From the NCBI RefSeq assembly GCF_047275745.1, contig NZ_JBKQWU010000001.1, positions 248,001-312,000 of the forward strand: a DNA stretch of 64,000 bases, given 5' to 3'. Numbering within the stretch: position 1 is the stretch's first letter; the number at the start of each line of letters is the position of its first letter. The stretch is from Amaricoccus sp047275745 (GTDB lineage Bacteria; Pseudomonadota; Alphaproteobacteria; Rhodobacterales; Rhodobacteraceae). Below are positions 17,085 to 25,791 of the stretch, one piece after another. The position numbers and the translations under genes are program-made. The notes beneath the pieces were generated by a model. That model saw only the letters and a list, made by a program, of their open reading frames with translations, was not told the origin of the DNA and searched no databases.

Positions 17085-18850
17085 GAGAAAGCGAGCGGCG
17101 GCGACGCGCGACCTCGCAGCACCGACTGCGCCGCGACCGGATCCGGCCGTCGCTCCCGTCCGAGAAGAGCCAGGACCGCGATGCCAGCATCGATTGCGGC
17201 TGGGGAAGGCTCGTCTTCGCCAATACCTTCGAGAGCGCGGAGAAGCTGGCCGAGGTCCTGCGGGCGGAGCGTCCGGACCGGCGCGATATCGCCTTCTACG
17301 TGCGCGATCCGCACGTGCTGCTGGCGCTCGCGCCGCAGGAGCTCTTTCTCGACCCGTCGCATACCTTCCGGCTCGATCTCGGCACCTACCGGCCCCAGCA
17401 TCAGAAGGCGCGGGGCTTCTTCATCCGCCGGCTGTCGACGCTCAAGGACGCCGAGGCGGTCAACGTCATCTATGGCGCGCGGGGCATGGTGCCGGTTCCA
17501 CCCGATTTCTTCTGGACCAGGCGCGATGACCGTGCGCTGACCGTGCTGGTGGCGGAGGACGCGGAGACCGGCGACGTGCTCGGCTCGGTCATGGGGGTGC
17601 ATCACGGCCGCGCCTTCGACGACCCCGACCGCGGCTCCTCGCTCTGGTGCCTCGCCGTCTCGCCGCAGGCACCGCATCCCGGACTCGGCGAGGCCCTGGT
17701 GCGCCGGCTCGCCGAGCACTTCGCCGCCCGCGGCGCGAGTTACATGGATCTCTCGGTCCTGCATGACAACGAACAGGCCATCGCGCTCTACAAGAAGCTC
17801 GGCTTCCGCCGCGTGCCGGTCTTCGCGGTCAAGCGCAAGAACCCGATCAACGAGAAGCTCTTCGCCGGTCCCGCGACCGAGAGCGAGCGGCTGAACCCCT
17901 ATGCGCGGATCATCGTCGACGAGGCCCGCCGGCGGGGCATCCATGTCGAACTGCTCGATCCCGAAGGCGGGTTCTTCCAGCTCACCTATGGCGGGCGCTC
18001 GGTGCGCTGCCGCGAGTCGCTCTCCGAATTCACCACCGCCGTCGCGATGTCGATCTGCGACGACAAGCGCGCCACGCGCCGCGTGGTCGAGGCGGCGGGG
18101 GTCACGGTACCGGCGCAGATGACCAATGGCGCCGCGGAGGAGCGCGCGGCCTTCCTCGCCGAACACGGCTCGCTCGTCGTGAAGCCCGCGCGCGGCGAAC
18201 AGGGCCGCGGCATCGCCGTCGACCTCACCACGCCCGAGGAACTGGAGCGGGCGGTGACGGCGGCGCGGGAGGTCTGCGAGGACGTGCTGCTCGAATCCTT
18301 CTTCGAGGGCGAGGATCTGCGGCTCGTGGTGATCGACTTCCGCGTCGTCGCCGCCGCGATCCGCCGCCCGCCGCGCATCGTCGGCGACGGCCGCTCGACG
18401 GCGCGCGAGCTCATCGAGCGACAGAGCCGCCGCCGGGCCGCCGCGACCGGCGGCGAGAGCCGCATCCCGCTCGACGCCGAGACCGAACGCTGCCTCACCG
18501 CCGCCGGCCTCGGCTTCGAGGAGGTCCCGTCCGCGGGCGCCGAGATCACGGTGCGCCGGACGGCCAATCTCCATACCGGCGGCACGATCCACGACGTGAC
18601 GGGCGAGACGCATCCGGCGCTCATCGACGCCGCGATCGCGGCGGCGCGCGCGATCGACATTCCCGTCACCGGCATCGATCTGATGGTGAAAAGCCCGCGC
18701 GGCGGGGAATACATCTTCGTCGAGGCCAATGAACGCCCCGGCCTCGCCAATCACGAACCCCAGCCGACAGCCGAACGTTTCGTCGATCTTCTGTTTCCGC
18801 TATCCATGCCGACATCGGCGAGAGCGGCACAGCGGAGAATGACACGATGA
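17081..18850 (+). CDS. ngg: N-acetylglutaminylglutamine synthetase (GNAT + ATP-grasp fusion)
   Basis: A 589-residue fusion. Residues ~90-270 form a GNAT acetyltransferase domain (SVLHDNEQAIALYKKLGF is the acetyl-CoA-binding end). Residues ~290-575 form an ATP-grasp ligase (VVKPARGEQGRGIAV; metal-binding FVEANERPGL). It should acetylate glutamine and ligate a second glutamine, making the precursor of the NAGGN osmolyte. The start is GTG at 17081 overlapping the amidotransferase stop (GTGA). An earlier in-frame ATG would lie well inside that gene. It overlaps the M42 gene by ATGA. Confidence 0.92.
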   Translation: MRESERRRRATSQHRLRRDRIRPSLPSEKSQDRDASIDCGWGRLVFANTFESAEKLAEVLRAERPDRRDIAFYVRDPHVLLALAPQELFLDPSHTFRLDLGTYRPQHQKARGFFIRRLSTLKDAEAVNVIYGARGMVPVPPDFFWTRRDDRALTVLVAEDAETGDVLGSVMGVHHGRAFDDPDRGSSLWCLAVSPQAPHPGLGEALVRRLAEHFAARGASYMDLSVLHDNEQAIALYKKLGFRRVPVFAVKRKNPINEKLFAGPATESERLNPYARIIVDEARRRGIHVELLDPEGGFFQLTYGGRSVRCRESLSEFTTAVAMSICDDKRATRRVVEAAGVTVPAQMTNGAAEERAAFLAEHGSLVVKPARGEQGRGIAVDLTTPEELERAVTAAREVCEDVLLESFFEGEDLRLVVIDFRVVAAAIRRPPRIVGDGRSTARELIERQSRRRAAATGGESRIPLDAETERCLTAAGLGFEEVPSAGAEITVRRTANLHTGGTIHDVTGETHPALIDAAIAAARAIDIPVTGIDLMVKSPRGGEYIFVEANERPGLANHEPQPTAERFVDLLFPLSMPTSARAAQRRMTR

Positions 18851-20040
18851 ACAAGCCCGAAACCCCGCGCACGAGCGCCCGGCTCGAGATCGACATCGCC
18901 TATCTGCGCGAGCAGCTCGACAGCCTGCTGACGATCCCGAGCCCCACCGGATATACCGACAATGCCGTGCGCCATCTCTGCGGCGAACTCGAGAAGCTCG
19001 GCGTCGGCTATGACCTGACGCGGCGGGGCGCGATCCGGGCGCATCTGCGCGGCCTCTCCGCCAATGGCTCGCGCGCCGTCGTCGGCCATGTCGACACGCT
19101 CGGTGCCCAGGTGAAGGCTCTGAAGCCGAACGGACGGCTGGAACTGGTGCCGATCGGCAGCTGGTCGGCGCGTTTCGCCGAGGGGGCGCGCACGATCGTC
19201 TTCTCCGAGAAGGGCGCCTATCGCGGCACCATCCTGCCGCTCCGCGCCTCGGGCCATACCTTCGGCGACGATGTCGACACCTTGCCTGTGGGCTGGGACT
19301 ATATCGAGCTCCGGGTCGATGCCTATTCCTCCTCCGAGGAGGATCTGGAGCGGCTCGGCATCGACGTGGGCGATATCGTCGCGATCGATCCGCAGCCCGA
19401 ATTCCTCGACAACGGCTTCATCGTCTCGCGCCATCTCGACAACAAGGCAGGCTGCGCGATCATGATGGCGGCGATGAAGGCGATCAAGGAGTCGCAGCAG
19501 CCGCCGCCCGTCGATACCTACTGGCTCTTCACCATCGCCGAGGAAGTGGGACATGGCGCGGCCTCGATCCTCTTGCCCGACATCGCCGAGATGGTCGCGG
19601 TCGACAACGGCACGACGGCCCCCGGGCAGAATTCCTCCGAATTCGGCGTGACCATCGCCATGGCCGACATGACGGGGCCGTTCGACTTCCACCTGACCCG
19701 GCGGCTGGTCGAATTGTGCGACGCGCTCGACATCCGCCGCCGCAAGGACGTGTTCCGCCACTACCGTTCCGACAGCGCCAGCGCGGTCGAGGCGGGGGCG
19801 GATGTGCGCACCGCGCTCATCACCTTCGGCGTCGATGCGAGCCACGGCTACGAGCGCATCCACATGCACGCGCTCCGCTCCTGCTCCGAACTGCTCACCG
19901 CCTTCGCGCTCAGCGGCATCGGCAATCCGCGCGACACCCGGCCGGTCAGCGGGCTGGCGGGCTTCCCGAAGCAGCCGACCCTGCCCGCCGTCCAGACGCT
20001 CAGCCCCGAATTCCAGCCCGCGCCGTCCGAGGAAGACTGA
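18847..20040 (+). CDS. M42-family peptidase/hydrolase of the NAGGN osmoprotectant system
   Basis: A 397-residue metallopeptidase of the M42/M20 co-catalytic type. Metal ligands are visible in VGHVDTLG, HLDNKAG and TIAEEVGHG. It is the third member of the conserved NAGGN trio, translationally coupled to the ligase through an ATGA overlap. Its exact reaction is not established; turnover or trimming of the acetylated dipeptide osmolyte after stress is the reasonable inference. The C-terminal tail is short and acidic (APSEED). Confidence 0.9.
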   Translation: MNKPETPRTSARLEIDIAYLREQLDSLLTIPSPTGYTDNAVRHLCGELEKLGVGYDLTRRGAIRAHLRGLSANGSRAVVGHVDTLGAQVKALKPNGRLELVPIGSWSARFAEGARTIVFSEKGAYRGTILPLRASGHTFGDDVDTLPVGWDYIELRVDAYSSSEEDLERLGIDVGDIVAIDPQPEFLDNGFIVSRHLDNKAGCAIMMAAMKAIKESQQPPPVDTYWLFTIAEEVGHGAASILLPDIAEMVAVDNGTTAPGQNSSEFGVTIAMADMTGPFDFHLTRRLVELCDALDIRRRKDVFRHYRSDSASAVEAGADVRTALITFGVDASHGYERIHMHALRSCSELLTAFALSGIGNPRDTRPVSGLAGFPKQPTLPAVQTLSPEFQPAPSEED

Positions 20041-20113
20041 ACCTCTCGCCTTGGCGCGGAGACCGTGGCAGGACTTGGGCGTACCTTGGCCAGGAATCAG
20101 GGGGGGCCCGCCC

Positions 20114-21358
20114 GTGAACGATGACAGTCCCGACGCCGCGCTCGGCAACTGGAGCGGCCGCCCCGCGCACCGCGCCTGGCTCGCCGCGCGGGCGGACGAG
20201 CTTTTCGACCTCTTCGGAAGCCGCGCGCTGAACCCGCGTGGCGGCTTCTACGAGCTGGACGCGGCCGGCGCGCCGCGCATGGACCCGAACCCGGTCCGGC
20301 CGATCCATCTGACGGCCCGGACGGGGCATTGCTTCGCCATCGCCGCCCTCCTCGGCCGCCCCGGCGCGCCCGAGATCGTCGATCACGCGACGCGAACCCT
20401 CTGGGAGCGGTACCGCGACCGCGCTCACGGCGGCTACGTCTGGTCGATCGATGACGATGGCCCGGCCGACGCGGCGAAACAGGGCTACGGCCATGCCTTC
20501 GTCCTGCTCGCCGCCGCCTCGGCGCTCACGATCGGCCACCCGCTCGCGCGGCCGATGCTCGACGACGTGTCCGAGATCATCGACCGCCGGTTCTGGGAGA
20601 CCGAGAACGGCGTCATCGCGGAGGAATTCGGCCCCGACTGGACCCCCGTGCCCGGCTATCGCGGCCAGAACTCCAACATGCACCTGACCGAGGCGCTGAT
20701 GGCCGCCTTCGAGGCGACGGGCGAGCATATCTACCTCGACCGCGCGGAGAGCATCGCCGAGCGCATCATCCACCGCGCCGCCGCCGAGGCCGGGTGGCGC
20801 GTGCCGGAGCATTTCACCGAGGGCTGGGTCGTCGATCGCGCCTACCGCGGCAACGAGATGTTCCGCCCCTCCGGCACCACGCCCGGCCACGCGCTCGAAT
20901 GGGCGCGGCTGCTGCTCCAGCTCTGGTGCCTCGGCGGAGGGCGGCACGACTGGATGCCGGAGGCCGCGGCGGCGCTCTTCGAACGGGCGCTGGCGCTCGG
21001 CTGGGACGAGACCCGCGGGGGCATCTTCTACACCCTCGACTGGCAGGACCGGCCGTTGCGGAGGGAGAAGCTCTGGTGGCCGGTCTGCGAGGGCATCGGG
21101 GCCGCGCATTTCCTGAACGCCCATGTGCCCGATCCCGCGCATGAAGCCGCCTATCGCCGGCTCTGGGGCCTGATCGACCGCGCCTTCCTCGACCGCGAGC
21201 ACGGCGGCTGGCACGAGGAACTGACCGAGGAGCTGACGCCCTCCTTCACGATCTTCCCGGGCAAGGGCGACATCTATCACGCGGTACAGGCCTGCCTGAT
21301 CCCGCTCTATCCCGCGACCGGCAGCCTGACGCGGGTCATCGCCACCGTCGAGCCCTGA
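20114..21358 (+). CDS. AGE-family (N-acylglucosamine 2-epimerase / YihS-like) sugar isomerase
   Basis: A 414-residue (alpha/alpha)6-barrel protein. The family pattern of tryptophan-rich helices and histidine motifs is present: TGHCFAIAALL, KQGYGHAFVLLAAASAL, TPGHALEWARLLLQLW and FPGKGDIYHAVQACL. These enzymes interconvert aldoses and ketoses (mannose, glucose, fructose) or epimerise N-acylglucosamine. GTG 20114 is used, with a G-rich ribosome site 7 nt upstream; no ATG occurs before the fold begins. It starts 73 bp after the NAGGN trio on the same strand and may be read from the same transcript, but a functional link is not evident. Confidence 0.88.
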   Translation: MNDDSPDAALGNWSGRPAHRAWLAARADELFDLFGSRALNPRGGFYELDAAGAPRMDPNPVRPIHLTARTGHCFAIAALLGRPGAPEIVDHATRTLWERYRDRAHGGYVWSIDDDGPADAAKQGYGHAFVLLAAASALTIGHPLARPMLDDVSEIIDRRFWETENGVIAEEFGPDWTPVPGYRGQNSNMHLTEALMAAFEATGEHIYLDRAESIAERIIHRAAAEAGWRVPEHFTEGWVVDRAYRGNEMFRPSGTTPGHALEWARLLLQLWCLGGGRHDWMPEAAAALFERALALGWDETRGGIFYTLDWQDRPLRREKLWWPVCEGIGAAHFLNAHVPDPAHEAAYRRLWGLIDRAFLDREHGGWHEELTEELTPSFTIFPGKGDIYHAVQACLIPLYPATGSLTRVIATVEP

Positions 21359-21376
21359 GGCCTCGGGGTCGAGTCC

Positions 21377-23017
21377 TCAGGCCCTCGCGTCGCGCGCCTC
21401 GATCAGGTCGATCTCGCGCACCAGATCGCGCACCATCTCGTCGGAGAGGCGGCGCGTCCGGCCGAGCCGGTAAAGCTCGTCGCGCTCCGCCCGGATCGCG
21501 GCGAGGCGCAGGTCGCGGATGATCTCCTCGGTCTTGAGCGCATTGTCGGCCTCGACCCCGGTCTTGGTCCGCCCATCGATGCGCGCCCGGTAGACTTCCA
21601 TCAGCCGGGTGCCGGCCTCCGCGTAGAGATCGGCGTCGCGGCGGCCCTCGGCGAGTTCGTGCTGCGCTTGCTCGATCGCCCGGATCGCCGCCTGCGCCGC
21701 GGCGACCCGCGCCAGATCCTCCTCGCGCCGGCGCGAGGGCTCGGGCGGGAGGTCGAGCCCATGGAGAAGCCGGGGCAGCGCGATGCTCGCCGCGACGAGC
21801 GACACGATGATCACCCCCGCGGCGAGGCAGATCGCAAGATCGCGCGCCGGAAACGGCGAGCCGTCCGGGAGCGCGAGCGGCAGCGTCAGCACGCCCGCGA
21901 GCGTGATCGCCCCGCGCGCGCCCGCGAAGGCCATCGCCGCGAGAAGCCGTCGGCTCGGCCGGCGGAACTGCTCGCCGCGTCGCCCCGCGCGATAGATCGT
22001 GAACTGCAGCGACACCCAGGCCCAGAGATAGCGCGTTACCCCGAGCGCGAGGGTGATCGCGAGCACGTAGACGATGATCCACAGAGGATCGCGATGCCCG
22101 GTCTCGCGCACCGCGTCCGCCGCCGACCGCACGATGTTCGGCAACTGCTCGCCGAGCAGCACGAAGACGACCCCGTTCATCGTGAAGCCGAGCGCCTCCC
22201 AGACCGCCGCGCGCTGCATCCGCGTCGCGCCGCGCGCCCGGCCGGTCTGTTCGAAGAAGCTCATCGTGATCCCCGCCGCGACGGCGGCGAGGATGCCGGA
22301 GCAGCCGAGATGCTCGGCCGCGAGATAGGCGGCGAAGGGAATGAGCACGCTGATCAGGACCTGCGTCCCCGTCTCCTCGCCGATCCGCCGGCTGATCCAG
22401 CCCTTCGCCGCCATTACCGCCCAGGTCACCCCGGCGCCCACCGCGACACCGCCGAGCGCGAGCCAGACGAAGGTGCCAAGCGCGCCGACGATCGAGAAGC
22501 CGCCAGTCATCACCGCCGCCACGGCGAAACGCATGCAGACCAGCCCCGAGGCGTCGTTGAGCAGCGACTCACCTTCGAGGATGTGCATGAGCCGCTTCGG
22601 GATCGGCACGCGCGAGGCGATGGAGCTCACCGCGATCGGATCGGTCGGCGAGATGACCGCGGCGAGCGCGAAGGCGACGCCGAGCGGCATCGACGGGATC
22701 ATCAGATGGATGAGCAATCCGATCCCGAGCACCGTCGCGACGACGAGCCCGAGCGCGAGTTCGAGGATGGTGCCGATATCGTGGAACAGCCCCTGTTTCG
22801 GGATGCGCCAGCCATCGTAGAACAGGAGCGGCGGCAGGAAGAGCAGGAAGAAGATCTCCGGGTCCAGCGCGACCCCCACATCCGCGACCGAGGCGATCAG
22901 CGCGCCGAGCGCGATCTGCACCAGCGGCACGGGCACGCCGACGGGGAGAGCGCGTGCGACGACCGCGCTGACGACGACGGCGAGGAGCAGGACGAGCGTG
23001 ATGGTGATGCTCTCCAA
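21377..23017 (-). CDS. Na+/H+ antiporter, CPA1 (NhaP/YjcE-like) family
   Basis: A 546-residue protein. About twelve membrane segments cover residues 1-400, with the antiporter core ISPTDPIAVSSI and LEGESLLNDASGLV (the conserved ND pair that binds ion and proton) and AGARGAITLAG. A ~140-residue charged cytoplasmic helical tail follows. It exchanges Na+ (or K+) for H+ in pH and salt homeostasis, which fits the neighbouring osmolyte genes. The start is a TTG (23017) with GGAGGG 6 nt upstream; a longer ATG start at 23119 would add 34 residues with no membrane character. It converges with the AGE gene. Confidence 0.9.
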   Translation of the reverse strand: MESITITLVLLLAVVVSAVVARALPVGVPVPLVQIALGALIASVADVGVALDPEIFFLLFLPPLLFYDGWRIPKQGLFHDIGTILELALGLVVATVLGIGLLIHLMIPSMPLGVAFALAAVISPTDPIAVSSIASRVPIPKRLMHILEGESLLNDASGLVCMRFAVAAVMTGGFSIVGALGTFVWLALGGVAVGAGVTWAVMAAKGWISRRIGEETGTQVLISVLIPFAAYLAAEHLGCSGILAAVAAGITMSFFEQTGRARGATRMQRAAVWEALGFTMNGVVFVLLGEQLPNIVRSAADAVRETGHRDPLWIIVYVLAITLALGVTRYLWAWVSLQFTIYRAGRRGEQFRRPSRRLLAAMAFAGARGAITLAGVLTLPLALPDGSPFPARDLAICLAAGVIIVSLVAASIALPRLLHGLDLPPEPSRRREEDLARVAAAQAAIRAIEQAQHELAEGRRDADLYAEAGTRLMEVYRARIDGRTKTGVEADNALKTEEIIRDLRLAAIRAERDELYRLGRTRRLSDEMVRDLVREIDLIEARDARA

Positions 23018-23134
23018 GGCGAGCCCTCCGTCCTTTGCGAGACCGCGCAGCGGAAGCGCGGTGCGCGCCAGGCGCGCGCGCGGACATCTAATCGGGCCCG
23101 CGCCGTCATCGCAACCCACCGGCCCGAGATCGCG

Positions 23135-23149
23135 TTAACCTCTTGTTAA
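23135..23149. promoter_or_regulatory. CtrA-type box TTAA-N7-TTAA
   Basis: The sequence TTAACCTCTTGTTAA is an exact match to the alphaproteobacterial CtrA consensus (TTAA, seven bases, TTAA). It lies in the 202-bp divergent gap, 71 bp before the YecR-like lipoprotein ATG and 118 bp before the antiporter start. Two exact TTAA half-sites at the right spacing are striking in such GC-rich DNA. A 14-bp palindrome CCCGCGGCCGCGGG lies at 23167-23180, between the box and the lipoprotein gene. Confidence 0.55.
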
Positions 23150-23219
23150 GACTTGGCTTGCCCGAACCCGCGGCCGCGGGCAATGCTGCGTTCAGAAGCT
23201 CACGCATGGGACCACCGGG

Positions 23220-23531
23220 ATGCGCGCCGCCATCTTCGCCTGCCTCACATGTCTCGCTGGCTGCGCCCAGCCCGGCCCGGTCGTGACGCCTCGGGTCAGC
23301 GGTGGCAATCCCTCGGACGGGATTGTCACCCTGGCTTCGACCCGCACACTCTTCAATCCGGTCGCACCCGACTGGGGCGCCGCCCTCGGGACCGCCGATC
23401 GCCAGTGCCGCGCCGACGGCAACGCGCCGCCCGCGCGTTTCGTCGGCGATCAGGAAGCCTGCGAGCTTTATGACCGCGGCGGCCGTTGCCTCCGCGCGAC
23501 GGTGACGCGGTTCTATTCCTGCGGCGAGTAA
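23220..23531 (+). CDS. YecR-like small lipoprotein
   Basis: A 103-residue protein. A short signal with lipobox CLAGC (Cys15) is followed by the YecR-like pattern: GGNPSDGIVTLAS, then DWGAALGTADRQCRADG and a C-terminal FYSCGE with paired cysteines. In enterobacteria yecR belongs to the flagellar regulon. Here a CtrA-type box lies upstream, and CtrA often controls motility genes in Rhodobacterales. The ribosome site is weak (CCGGG before ATG). Identification is by pattern only, so moderately sure. Confidence 0.7.
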   Translation: MRAAIFACLTCLAGCAQPGPVVTPRVSGGNPSDGIVTLASTRTLFNPVAPDWGAALGTADRQCRADGNAPPARFVGDQEACELYDRGGRCLRATVTRFYSCGE

Positions 23532-24040
23532 CGGCTCCCGCGAGCCCGCGGAGGTCTCGCTTCCTCCCCTCCCGCGGCTCTCGTTGCTCGGCCTCCACGT
23601 CCGATGCGACACCTGCGCGAGGGGTGCTTCCGATCGCCGCAAACCGTCTCGCCGAACGCGCCGGATCGGACGGCGGCGCGTTCCATGAGTCCGAGGACGC
23701 GCGCCGCCGTCGGCACAGGGAGGACCGAGCCCCCCGCGCCGGCCCCTTCCGGCCCGCCCGTCGTCGTCTCGGCCGAAACCGCGGCGCAGGTTTCCGCGAG
23801 ACGGATGCCGCGCCTGTCTGGCCCGGCATCCGGCCGATGCCCGAGCCGTCCGCGCGGGGTCCGCCTTGCTCACGCTCCCTCGGCGCCGGGTGTCTCTCGC
23901 TATCGACCACGCGGAGACGGAACCGCCGGAACCGCTCGGAGCACAGGGCCGCCACGCCTCGCCCACCGTCCGGGCGGGTCCTTCATCCCCCCGGACCGGT
24001 CTGCTAAGGGACGCGCGAGCGAAGGCCCGGAGGCAGGAGA
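23532..24040. other. 509-bp non-coding region upstream of cobC with several hairpins
   Basis: No reading frame here looks like a real protein; the frames are Arg/Pro/Ala shadows. Strong inverted repeats occur. One is nested: GTCTCG..GAAACC / GGTTTC..CGAGAC (23766-23802). It is followed at once by GGATGCCG / CGGCATCC (23803-23831), and GTCCGGG / CCCGGAC with an inner GGG/CCC lies at 23968-23996, 44 nt before the cobC start. Cobalamin-riboswitch signature boxes are absent on either strand. It may be a long leader or an unannotated structured RNA. Confidence 0.45.
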
Positions 24041-25021
24041 ATGCGCGATCACGGTGGCGATCTCGATCAGGCAATCCGCCGCCATGGCGGCGAGATGGCG
24101 GAGTGGATCGACCTCTCGACCGGGATCAACCGCCGCCCCTACCCCGTCCCGCCGCTGCCGGACTCGGCTTTCCGTGCGTTGCCGACGCGGGCGGAGACCG
24201 CCGAACTCGAGAACGTCGCCCGCGCGGCTTGGGCCGTGCCCGAATCGGAACCGAGCGAGACGCTGGCCCTCGCGGGGGCACAGGCCGCGATTCAGGCGAT
24301 CCCGCGCCTTGCTCCGCCCGGCGAGGCCAGGGTGCTGGGGCCGACCTACAACGAATACGCGGGCGCGCTCGGGACGGCGGGGTGGGTCGTCACCGAGGTT
24401 TCCGCGCTCGAAGACCTCGCAGGGGCGGATCTCGCGATCCTTGCCAATCCCAACAATCCCGACGGCGCCAGCCACAGGCCGGCGGCGCTCGAACGGCTGG
24501 CTGCCAGCGTCGGGCGGCTGGTCGTCGACGAGAGTTTCGGCGACACTTGCCCCGATCTGTCGCTGCTGCGGCGTCCCGCGGCGGCCAACGTTCTCGTGCT
24601 GCGCTCGTTCGGCAAGTTTCACGGACTCGCGGGCATCCGCCTCGGCTTCGTCACCGGTCCCGCGACCGAGATCGCGGCGCTGCGGGCGATCGCCGGGCCC
24701 TGGCCGGTTTCAGGGCCGGCGATCGCGATCGGCCGCGCCGCGCTCGCCGACCACGGCTGGTCGGAGGCGACGCGAGCCCGGCTCGGCACGGAGACCGAGC
24801 GAATCGACGCGCTCGCCCGGTCCGCCGGATGGGGGCTCGCAGGCGGAACGGGGCTTTTCCGGCTCTATGCGACGCCGGACGCCGCGGAGGCACGGAGGCT
24901 GCTCGCGGAGCGGCGGATCTGGTCTCGGATCTTCCCCTGGCATCCCCGCTGGATCAGGCTCGGCCTGCCCGGCACTGAGGCCGAGTGGGAGCGCCTCGAC
25001 AGGGCGCTCCGCGCGCTCTGA
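24041..25021 (+). CDS. cobC: Threonine-phosphate decarboxylase-like aminotransferase (cobalamin side chain)
   Basis: A 326-residue fold-type I PLP enzyme of the histidinol-phosphate aminotransferase family. The CobC opening HGGDLDQAIRRHGG and DLSTGINRRPYP is characteristic. ANPNNPDG and SFGKFHGLAGIRLG supply cofactor contacts, with K192 as PLP lysine. It is thought to decarboxylate L-threonine phosphate to the (R)-1-amino-2-propanol phosphate that links corrin to the lower ligand. GGAGG lies 7 nt before the ATG. It stands apart from the main cob operon, followed by a convergent unrelated gene, so it has its own promoter in the long leader upstream. Confidence 0.92.
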   Translation: MRDHGGDLDQAIRRHGGEMAEWIDLSTGINRRPYPVPPLPDSAFRALPTRAETAELENVARAAWAVPESEPSETLALAGAQAAIQAIPRLAPPGEARVLGPTYNEYAGALGTAGWVVTEVSALEDLAGADLAILANPNNPDGASHRPAALERLAASVGRLVVDESFGDTCPDLSLLRRPAAANVLVLRSFGKFHGLAGIRLGFVTGPATEIAALRAIAGPWPVSGPAIAIGRAALADHGWSEATRARLGTETERIDALARSAGWGLAGGTGLFRLYATPDAAEARRLLAERRIWSRIFPWHPRWIRLGLPGTEAEWERLDRALRAL

Positions 25022-25040
25022 GCGGCGGTGTGCCGTCCTG

Positions 25041-25080
25041 GCGCCGGCTCGCCCCGGAGCGGCTAGCCTCGTGCCGGCGC
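25041..25080. terminator. Inverted repeat between convergent cobC and a hypothetical gene
   Basis: Perfect 8-bp arms GCGCCGGC (25041-25048) and GCCGGCGC (25073-25080) enclose 24 nt that contain a further palindrome GGCTAGCC (25061-25068). The position between convergent genes suggests a bidirectional terminator. There is no T-tract, so intrinsic termination is uncertain. Confidence 0.4.
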
Positions 25081-25087
25081 GCCCGGA

Positions 25088-25564
25088 TCAGCGGCGGCAG
25101 ACGGAGAAACCGTCCTGCAGCCCGGCGCGCGCGCTCTTGAGTTCGGTCGCGGCGACGACCTGATGCCAGCCTGCGCGGCCCAGATCGAGCACCACGCTCA
25201 GGATCGATCCGTTCTCGCGGGGCGCGGGGATGTCGATCTTCTGACCGTTGACGGTGAACTTCTTGAAATTCTTGGTATCGCCGACATCCTGGAACGATAC
25301 CTTGGCCTTGCCATCGGCGCCCGCCTTCACCGCGAAGCGGACCATGCCCTTGCCGCCGTCGTCGTAGCTGCCGGCGCTCCGGCCCTCGTGGTCGACGTGG
25401 TTCCCGCCCAGCGCGGGTGCTTTCCATTCGCTCGCATAGGGACCATCCCGTTTCAGGTCGCGCACAGCCGAGAGATCCGGCGTGAAATCCGAAAGAGACG
25501 TCACCGTTCCGGCGAATCCCGCCGGCGCGCTGGCAAGAAATGCCAGCAATGCAAGCCACTTCAT
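25088..25564 (-). CDS. Small exported protein of unknown function
   Basis: A 158-residue protein with a clean Sec signal (MKWLALLAFLASAPAGFAG). The mature part reads like a compact beta-rich domain (GGNHVDHEGRSAGSYDDGG, SFQDVGDTKNFKKFTVNG, LDLGRAGWHQVVAATELK), ending in VCRR with its only cysteine. No family is recognised. The upstream 227 bp to cobQ are noticeably AT-richer than the surroundings (including gttttattaacctttc on the minus strand), consistent with its own promoter. It does not look connected with cobalamin synthesis. Confidence 0.75.
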   Translation of the reverse strand: MKWLALLAFLASAPAGFAGTVTSLSDFTPDLSAVRDLKRDGPYASEWKAPALGGNHVDHEGRSAGSYDDGGKGMVRFAVKAGADGKAKVSFQDVGDTKNFKKFTVNGQKIDIPAPRENGSILSVVLDLGRAGWHQVVAATELKSARAGLQDGFSVCRR

Positions 25565-25791
25565 CGTACAACCTCACAAATACTCAACGCTGGCGCGAGC
25601 CACGCCTTGCCCGAAGTCTGCCGCGGGGACCGTCGAATTGCGAGGTCGCGGGGGTGTGAAAGGTTAATAAAACGCCGATGCGTGGCAAAGCTGTCACTAA
25701 ATCGCCCAGAACGAAACGGAACCAGACAGTATCCGTGGCGTACCGGGATGCGCGAGATCAACCTATAGTTGCAACACGCCTCGCGGCGCCC

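Noticed and set aside
23532..24040. Second cobalamin riboswitch before cobC
   Set aside because: The GGGAAGG, CCACTG and AGACCTGCC blocks cannot be found in order on either strand, unlike at 27970-28155.
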